Below, in pieces: positions 1 through 4,505 of a DNA stretch of 8,195 bases. Every line of letters starts with the position of its first letter. The first letter of the stretch is position 1. Origin of the DNA: a candidate division FCPU426 bacterium (GTDB lineage Bacteria; Oederibacteriota; JAAXVQ01; JAUVAV01); the NCBI GenBank assembly GCA_030619365.1, contig JAUXBQ010000110.1, positions 1 through 8,195 on the forward strand. Reading direction: 5' to 3'. The notes below the pieces were generated by a model, which saw only the letters and a list, made by a program, of their open reading frames with translations, was not told where the DNA came from and did no database searches. Made by a program: the position numbers and the translations under genes.

Positions 1-1
1 A

Positions 2-250
2 GTTAAATGGCATGGCAAGTTGACAGGAACGGTAACGGTAAAAATAAATATAATCGAAGATAAGCAAACAGGTTCTAATATCAGTGCAAGTGTAATACAA
101 GCTAATCTGTTGAAAATACCGCTTCCTGTAGGTATTCTGAACTTTATTATGAAACAACAAGGGCCCTTTATAAGGCCAGACAAAGTGAGGGGTAAACTAC
201 GAATAGCACCCCTGACAATTCAAGATGATTATTTGATAATAGGAGAATAG
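2..250 (+). CDS. 3' end of an unidentified protein, possibly a lipid-binding LmeA/DUF2993-like domain
   Basis: The reading frame is open from base 2 of the window to a TAG at 248-250, so the gene almost certainly begins upstream; the TTG at 20 need not be its start. The visible 82 residues alternate short beta-strand-like stretches (TGTVTVKINI, GKLRIAPLTI) with an amphipathic segment, IPLPVGILNFIMKQQGPF. The closing pattern, in which a Lys-Leu-Arg-Ile strand is followed by a short Asp-Asp turn and a final Ile-Ile strand, recalls the ends of LmeA/DUF2993-type or other BPI-like lipid-binding domains. That resemblance is from memory and weak. The gene converges on the PilZ gene with a 22-bp gap. 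Composition is more AT-rich than its right-hand neighbours. That a real coding region ends here is fairly sure; the function is not. Confidence 0.55.
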   Translation, partial: VKWHGKLTGTVTVKINIIEDKQTGSNISASVIQANLLKIPLPVGILNFIMKQQGPFIRPDKVRGKLRIAPLTIQDDYLIIGE

Positions 251-272
251 ACATCGGTTCGCGGGGAGAAGC

Positions 273-638
273 TCAGCTTTTCACCGTGTCTTCATTCAAT
301 TCATCAATGATGCTCTCCAGGTCTTTCTGCTGATCCTCGCTAAGGGAAGAAAAAGACAGGCCGAACAACAAGCGCTGATTGCGCTTGTCCTGCAACTGCC
401 ACTTGATCTCGCCGTTTCCGGAGAACCCGGAAAAGGGGGCCGGTAACTGAAGGTTGTAGTGAAGGGAAGCGGTTGGCAGGGAATCGCCGGAAAGGGGTAG
501 GCTGACTTTCATACCGCCCACGCTGAGGTCGGAAACACTGCCCGTGGTGAAGATATTCTTCTGTATTTTATCGCTGCTGAAACGGCAGGAAACGGGGATA
601 TTCACGTCCACCCGGGAATGCTTGCGACGACGCGTCAT
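273..638 (-). CDS. PilZ domain protein (probable c-di-GMP receptor)
   Basis: A 121-residue protein that is essentially one PilZ domain, the beta-barrel fold that binds cyclic di-GMP and passes the signal to motility, polysaccharide or secretion machinery. Both ligand motifs are present: the N-terminal arginine motif RRRKHSR (residues 3-9, RxxxR at 5-9) and the [DN]xSxxG motif as DLSVGG (residues 37-42). The following strand GGMKVSLPL and a C-terminal helix of charged residues (SEDQQKDLESIIDELNED) fit single-domain PilZ proteins. There is no signal peptide or membrane segment, so it is probably cytoplasmic. The ATG has a good ribosome binding site (AAGGAAG, spacing about 8). It lies 93 bp downstream of the hydrolase on the same strand and in the same reading frame, so co-transcription is possible. 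The partner output system is not visible here. Confidence 0.88.
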   Translation of the reverse strand: MTRRRKHSRVDVNIPVSCRFSSDKIQKNIFTTGSVSDLSVGGMKVSLPLSGDSLPTASLHYNLQLPAPFSGFSGNGEIKWQLQDKRNQRLLFGLSFSSLSEDQQKDLESIIDELNEDTVKS

Positions 639-731
639 ATGGTCAACTTCCTTTTCCCAAAATCGCGATGGTAGCTTGCACAGTATCGGATCATTTCCAG
701 CCAGGCTTGATAGGCCCCCCAGGTGGACGGC

Positions 732-1496
732 CTAGAGCTCCCAGGCAATCAGCCTTTTGGCGATGTTTTCTGCTACTACCGCTGATTTCCAATAGCCGGT
801 ATGGGCGCCGATTGGATCCCAGCCGGTATTAAGTTCGAGGTCCTCAACCACCAATTTCCTGAAATGACGCTGGCAAAAGCGGGCCACGCCGTCGTCGGGA
901 TCGATGATATTGACCCACCTTTTCAGGTTTTTAGGCTTGGCCACCGGGTTCTCCACATAGCCCATGGCCGAGGTAAACAGGGGAATGGGCGAGCCCAGCG
1001 TGATAAAAGCGTCCACCGTGCGCCGGGGGTCCAGCTGGTATTTGCGAAAACCAAAAAGGTAATCAAAGCTAATTACTGAGCCCAGGGAGTGGGCAATGAC
1101 CACCACCCGCTCCGGGTGATTGGAGCAGGCGCGCTTAAACTCCCGGTGAACCGTCTTAAGCACCCCCATGGGGCCGGTTTTATGCCCCTTGTCCTTCACG
1201 TAAAAAAGCGTCTGGATGACCAGGGGATCAATGCCTTTTAAGATGAAATTCCACTTACCCTTGCGTGGGGCCACATCGTATTGCAGGGTCAGGAAACGGT
1301 TGCTGAGGTCGGTAGTGCGGTGCGCCCAGAGAATTTCCTTCTGAACCAGGCGACGGGCGGCCTGGGTGATCGCGGGGCGGGTCAAGCCGCGTTGCCGCAG
1401 CTGGGACTTATAAGCCTTTAAAATATTACGGAACAGGGAGTTGCTGTAACCCGTGGTCTGGGCATTGACGCCGTGGATGAATATCAAATTGAGCAT
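732..1496 (-). CDS. alpha/beta hydrolase, lipase/esterase-like
   Basis: A predicted 254-residue serine hydrolase of the alpha/beta fold. With the ATG at 1496 the protein opens with strand LNLIFIHGVNAQ, where His-Gly near residues 8-9 begins the oxyanion-hole region. The nucleophile elbow is AHSLGS with Ser137 after strand RVVVI. A conserved ITLGSPIPLF segment follows, then NIIDPDDGVA (about 197-206) as the likely acid loop, and GAHTGYWKS with His232 as the likely catalytic base. This order matches a family of small uncharacterised hydrolases; the substrate cannot be told. There is no signal peptide. The frame stays open to an ATG at 1754, but that extension runs through an inverted-repeat element and lacks family features, so I chose the ATG beside the first core strand despite its weak ribosome binding site. 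It ends at TAG, 93 bp before the PilZ gene. Confidence 0.82.
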   Translation of the reverse strand: MLNLIFIHGVNAQTTGYSNSLFRNILKAYKSQLRQRGLTRPAITQAARRLVQKEILWAHRTTDLSNRFLTLQYDVAPRKGKWNFILKGIDPLVIQTLFYVKDKGHKTGPMGVLKTVHREFKRACSNHPERVVVIAHSLGSVISFDYLFGFRKYQLDPRRTVDAFITLGSPIPLFTSAMGYVENPVAKPKNLKRWVNIIDPDDGVARFCQRHFRKLVVEDLELNTGWDPIGAHTGYWKSAVVAENIAKRLIAWEL

Positions 1497-1648
1497 AGTT
1501 CCACTCGGTTCGGGGAATGGCCTGATAAACGGCTTTAAGAAACAAAGGTATTTTTTCACAGGACAGGCATTCTGCAAAGCTATTTTTTGAAATAACTCGA
1601 TTTTGGCAAAAAGCGATTTAAGCTTCATTTGGTGCACCACAGTGCTGG

Positions 1649-1767
1649 AACGACAAGGCAGGTGGTCTGTTTTTACCAAGAGGCCAGCGAGGCAAAACGT
1701 TGTTATTTCAGCAAAAGCCCAACCAGGGCGCAAGACTTGGTAAAAACAGACCACCTGCCTTATCGTT
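1649..1767. repeat. MITE-like element with long terminal inverted repeats
   Basis: Bases 1655-1680 and 1736-1761 are exact reverse complements over 26 nt (core GGTGGTCTGTTTTTACC). Beyond one mismatch the pairing continues for five more bases, giving 32-nt arms at 1649-1680 and 1736-1767 with 31 pairs. The 55-nt centre (1681-1735) does not pair across the same axis. The element lies 150 bp upstream of the hydrolase start. It carries no transposase and I see no target-site duplication at the ends. It could be a miniature transposable element, a palindromic repeat family member, or a transcribed hairpin. The inverted repeat itself is certain; its nature is inferred. Confidence 0.75.
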
Positions 1768-1821
1768 TATGGCATACGGTAAAACCGGAAAAATTATGGA
1801 ATACCGGGATTTCCGCTGGTC

Positions 1822-1980
1822 GCCCGGCGGGGAAGTGTTTTTTCGCTCTGCGCAGGCCTTCTCCATTTTAGCTAAGTTTCTCCAAATTTGCTGAAAAAGC
1901 CCGCAAATTATTACGAAACCGAGCCAACCCGATTTAGAGGTAGGCTGGTACTCGAGCTTAAAAACACTTCCCAACCGGGC
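1822..1980. repeat. second inverted-repeat element, MITE-like
   Basis: The arms at 1822-1847 and 1955-1980 are imperfect reverse complements matching at 22 of 26 positions; the shared core is GGGAAGTGTTTTT. The 107-nt centre contains a further 7-bp hairpin (AATTTGC at 1885-1891 with GCAAATT at 1903-1909). The element starts only 54 bp after the first one. In both, a G-rich outer end is followed by an inward TGTTTTT. An 88-codon frame crosses this element on the minus strand (1708-1974), but it also reads through the first element and resembles nothing I know, so I do not call it a gene. Confidence 0.6.
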
Positions 1981-2593
1981 TTAATATGTTAACCGCGAAT
2001 TCCCCGGCTGCCGGGGATGAAAATGAATCGGGACCAAGGCGAACCATGAAACCCTTTATTTTCAAGCGTATTATTAGGATGTCCAGAAAACCATTTGTTT
2101 TAAATGATATTGTTGACAAAACCGCATACTGAATGAGTATTGAGCGAGGAGGAGCGGACTAGATGGTCGTGAAGGGGATAATAGGGGGTTATTGAAAATC
2201 TGAGAGCATAGGCAGTTGTTCCCGTATATGTGACACAGAGGTGTGGTTGTTCTAAATGCGTGGACTACAATCTTAATGTTCTCGAGAATGCAAGAGTATC
2301 ATCCTCCTAACTTTAGTGTTGAAGTCTGATTATATTCTTATTATAATAATAGTGATCCTTTAAATTGACAAAGAGGTGCTGCTTTGATTTATATTTATAA
2401 GTGTTTTCATAATATAAGAATATATTAATATTGTTATTATTAACTATAAATGTATTTACATGTAATTTAATTGAAGTAAATTATTATGATAAGAAAGAAA
2501 ATTAGAGATAAGTTGAATGCCAAGTACTCATATGATAAGACGATTGTAAAAATTAAATTCATCTTATCATAAGATGAATAGGGGGTCAGTGTC
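1981..2593. other. gene-free stretch, becoming AT-rich
   Basis: No open frame here has convincing coding character. A 7-bp stem with a 3-nt loop (TCCCCGG/CCGGGGA, 2001-2017) follows the second inverted-repeat element. From about 2080 composition shifts abruptly to AT-rich and stays so until about 3340. A 28-codon frame (2046-2132) starting MKPFIFKRII continues past stops at 2130, 2160, 2193 and 2253 in the same phase, which may be a decayed gene or chance. A second 28-codon frame (2486-2572) starting MIRKKIRDKL ends just before the nucleotidyltransferase. A TTGACA at 2365-2370 is followed by only a poor -10 match. I see no tRNA, known riboswitch or CRISPR. Confidence 0.5.
2557..2579. promoter_or_regulatory. 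perfect 23-nt palindrome before the nucleotidyltransferase, candidate operator or RNA hairpin
   Basis: Two perfect 11-nt arms, ATTCATCTTAT and ATAAGATGAAT, flank a single central base (2568). In RNA the same bases can form a 10-bp stem with a TCA loop. It ends directly against the GGGGG ribosome binding site (2581-2585), so a bound protein or folded RNA here would affect expression. The octamer ATGATAAG lies inside it (reverse, 2563-2570) and occurs twice more upstream in direct orientation (2486-2493 and 2532-2539), as expected of a repeated protein-binding site. No regulator gene is adjacent. The palindrome is certain; the role is inferred. Confidence 0.5.
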
Positions 2594-3172
2594 ATGAAAG
2601 AACTCTCAAATTCCGGCACGCTTGTTTTTATCAAGGACGAACTAGTTAGGCAGCCATCGGTTATAGGTTTGTTTATCCACGGCAGTTTTGCCAAGGGGAC
2701 AATGACAACGGATTCAGATTTGGAATTATTTGTTATTGTTAATGAACAGGAGAATGTTGATAAAACAGTGCAATTATTAAATTCACTGGCCAAACAAAAT
2801 AACCTTACCTTAAAACCAACTGTATGGACAATTCATGAGATGGAAAAACCGGACAATGCCATTGTCCAGATCATCTTTAGGGAAGGAAAACTGATTTACT
2901 GGAATTCTCTATATGATATGGTAGCAAGTCAGATATTCAAGGTCCGGCCATATACACTTTTATCCTTTGAAATGAAAAGTCTGAAGCAGACGGAAAAGGC
3001 AGGTATTAATTACCAATTATACGGGAAAAAGAATAACGGACTGCTGGATCAGGTGAAAGGCATCCGGGTGGCCAAGTCCTGCTTCTATGTTCCCTTTTCC
3101 AATAAATTCAAGGTTATTCGGTTCTTAAACAAGCACAACCTTTCTTATAAGACAACGGAATGCTGGATTTAA
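2594..3172 (+). CDS. MNT-type nucleotidyltransferase domain protein
   Basis: A 192-residue protein with the minimal nucleotidyltransferase fold (DNA polymerase beta superfamily) at its N-terminus. The signature is HGSFAKGTMTTDSDLEL: Gly30-Ser31 of the nucleotide-binding turn and Asp40-x-Asp42 of the metal site. The strand that often carries a third acidic residue reads LKPTVWT (about 73-79) and shows none. The C-terminal 60 residues (YGKKNNGLLDQVKGIRVAKS and beyond, ending ECWI) form a basic, small helical or mixed module that I recall from similar stand-alone proteins in archaea and bacteria. Such enzymes transfer nucleotides to proteins or small molecules; MNT proteins often pair with HEPN partners as antitoxins, but no partner is visible on either side. 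The ATG has a GGGGG ribosome binding site with 8-nt spacing. Its base composition is much more AT-rich than the flanking genes, suggesting acquisition. Confidence 0.8.
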   Translation: MKELSNSGTLVFIKDELVRQPSVIGLFIHGSFAKGTMTTDSDLELFVIVNEQENVDKTVQLLNSLAKQNNLTLKPTVWTIHEMEKPDNAIVQIIFREGKLIYWNSLYDMVASQIFKVRPYTLLSFEMKSLKQTEKAGINYQLYGKKNNGLLDQVKGIRVAKSCFYVPFSNKFKVIRFLNKHNLSYKTTECWI

Positions 3173-3257
3173 GATAAAAAATGCAAAATAAATGCAATTT
3201 ATACCAAAAAAGCATTAAAAATAGCTATAATTGCAACATTAATGACGTTTATTGTAT

Positions 3258-3274
3258 AAAACAGTGACTGTTTT
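3258..3274. terminator. possible bidirectional terminator between convergent genes
   Basis: AAAACAG and CTGTTTT pair around a TGA loop, with an A-tract on one side and a T-tract on the other. It sits between the 3' ends of the nucleotidyltransferase (stop at 3170) and the convergent AlkD gene (stop at 3341), where a shared terminator would be expected. The stem is short and AT-rich, so it would be weak. Confidence 0.35.
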
Positions 3275-3340
3275 GAAAATCAGGATAAAAACAAACGAGG
3301 ACAGACAAATACATTGAATCAGCTTTATAGTACACCAGGC

Positions 3341-4051
3341 TTATATATCACCCTTTAAGTAGGCCTTTCGCCTGATTTCCGCAAATCGCTCAATCGCGTA
3401 CCTCAGCATGGTACGCGGCATGGTTTTATATCGGGATTTGAGAAAATCCTCCTCAACGCGCAAGTCGCGCTTGCCGATCTCCCGCAGCATCCAGCCCACG
3501 GCCTTTTGGATTAAGTCCTCAGGATCCAAAAGCAGCATATCCGCGATATTCAAAGGGTCCCCGAAATCCCCTTTTTTTATATAGTGAAACGTGGCGAGCA
3601 TGGAAAGCCGCCTTTTCCAAAGGTTTTTTGATCGCGCCCAGCGGTACAAGAGGGACTTGTCCGTTTCCACGAGATGTGCCCCTAAAACATGCTCAGCTGT
3701 CAGATCTACCAGATCCCAGTTGTTAATGTAATTCACGCTGCGGACATAGCGGGCAAAGATGGCCGCCCGGTCCCGGGGAGGCGCTTTTTTGTACTGGGCG
3801 ACCCAGATGAGCAAACCAAGCAATCGCTCCTCGTGCATCCGGGAGTGAACGAGTTTCTCGCACTCGGCTAGGGGCAGCAGGTCGAACTGTTTGACCAGTT
3901 TTCTCAATTCCGGAACCACGATTCCGGTGAAAATATCACCTTCGCCGTATTCTCCCGGACTGGTTTTAAAAAACCCTTGCAGAATTTTCGCTTTTTCGGG
4001 GTTGGCCAGTTTCCGCATCCGGCTTCGTATGGTTTCGGCGTTTGGCTGCAT
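3341..4051 (-). CDS. AlkD-family DNA alkylation repair glycosylase
   Basis: A 236-residue all-helical HEAT-repeat-like protein of the AlkC/AlkD superfamily, which excises N3- and N7-alkylated purines from DNA in base excision repair without flipping the base. The residues known to matter in Bacillus cereus AlkD are all present at matching places: Trp112 and Asp116 in NNWDLVDLTAEHV, Arg147 or Arg148 in NLWKRRLSML, and Trp187 in QKAVGWMLREIGKRD. The N-terminal segment GIVVPELRKLVKQF and the length also fit the family. It is cytoplasmic, with no signal peptide. The ATG at 4051 is preceded by AGGAGG about 11 nt upstream, so the start is well supported. It converges on the nucleotidyltransferase and diverges from a small basic gene, so it is probably transcribed alone. 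No ada, alkB or other repair gene is next to it. Confidence 0.92.
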   Translation of the reverse strand: MQPNAETIRSRMRKLANPEKAKILQGFFKTSPGEYGEGDIFTGIVVPELRKLVKQFDLLPLAECEKLVHSRMHEERLLGLLIWVAQYKKAPPRDRAAIFARYVRSVNYINNWDLVDLTAEHVLGAHLVETDKSLLYRWARSKNLWKRRLSMLATFHYIKKGDFGDPLNIADMLLLDPEDLIQKAVGWMLREIGKRDLRVEEDFLKSRYKTMPRTMLRYAIERFAEIRRKAYLKGDI

Positions 4052-4288
4052 GATTGGGACAACCTCCTGTTTAAAGGGGGAGTGAGGGGGATTATGGATA
4101 ATCGCCCCTGAATGAGTTTGCCTGGATTATAGCCGAAGGCCTTCGGCCGGACAAGATCAATGCTCGGATTCGTGTCCGGGGGAAGAGGCCCGGCCCGGCT
4201 GGTAGCGACTGTTTTTGCGAAACAAAACAGGTGCTTCAGGCGTCTAAACTGTAGAACCAAAAGCAGGAAACCGAAAGGATTGAAAGAA
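4052..4288. promoter_or_regulatory. divergent intergenic region with a 16-nt palindrome
   Basis: These 237 bases separate the AlkD start (leftward) from the small basic protein (rightward) and should hold promoters for both. A perfect palindrome, GCCGAAGGCCTTCGGC, lies at 4132-4147 and could be an operator or a short hairpin. I cannot assign a clean -35/-10 pair on either strand. Confidence 0.3.
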
Positions 4289-4477
4289 ATGAAGTTCTTT
4301 TTCTTAAAACGCAGACCTGTGGCAACCGACCGGCTGTTGGCCTTGCGGGCCCAAGCCGGCGATGATCCCGCGCTGCACGCGCGTTACCACCGCACGGTCA
4401 ATCGTTATCAGCGGATTGTTCTGAAAGCGTATTATTCAAAGAAAAAGGCACCGTTTTTGGGCTGGTTATCGATTTGA
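4289..4477 (+). CDS. small basic protein of unknown function
   Basis: A 62-residue protein beginning MKFFFLKRRPVATDRLLALR. It is strongly basic (Arg, Lys and His throughout) with few acidic residues, and has a helical middle (HARYHRTVNRYQRIVLKAYY) and a hydrophobic-aromatic end (FLGWLSI). I do not recognise a family. I chose the ATG at 4289 because AAAGGA (4274-4279) precedes it at good spacing; the frame extends back to an ATG at 4160, but that part reads like intergenic DNA and lacks a ribosome binding site. It has no co-directional neighbour: AlkD diverges on its left, and the large repeat protein converges on its right with a 28-bp gap. It could be nucleic-acid binding judging by charge, which is only a guess. 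Whether it is expressed is uncertain. Confidence 0.45.
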   Translation: MKFFFLKRRPVATDRLLALRAQAGDDPALHARYHRTVNRYQRIVLKAYYSKKKAPFLGWLSI

Positions 4478-4505
4478 CGCGTCGTGAGTCAGGCAGGCTT
4501 GATCC

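Noticed and set aside
266..282. Hairpin GAGAAGCT/AGCTTTTC between the first two convergent genes as a terminator
   Set aside because: The stem has a wobble and only a one-base loop unless shortened, no T-tract follows, and it overlaps the PilZ stop codon.
1497..1754. Upstream extension of the hydrolase frame to an ATG at 1754
   Set aside because: It adds 86 residues with no family features, begins inside the first inverted-repeat element, and lacks a ribosome binding site. The family core starts right after the ATG at 1496.
1655..1761. First inverted-repeat element as an integron attC site
   Set aside because: The expected core-site pattern (GTTRRRY with its inverse RYYYAAC) is absent and the arms are too perfect for attC.
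1708..1974. 88-codon minus-strand frame
   Set aside because: It runs through both inverted-repeat elements and resembles no known protein, so it is probably a by-product of the repeats.
2467..2793. 108-codon minus-strand frame overlapping the nucleotidyltransferase start
   Set aside because: It is antisense to a well-supported gene and has low-complexity hydrophobic ends arising from AT-rich DNA.
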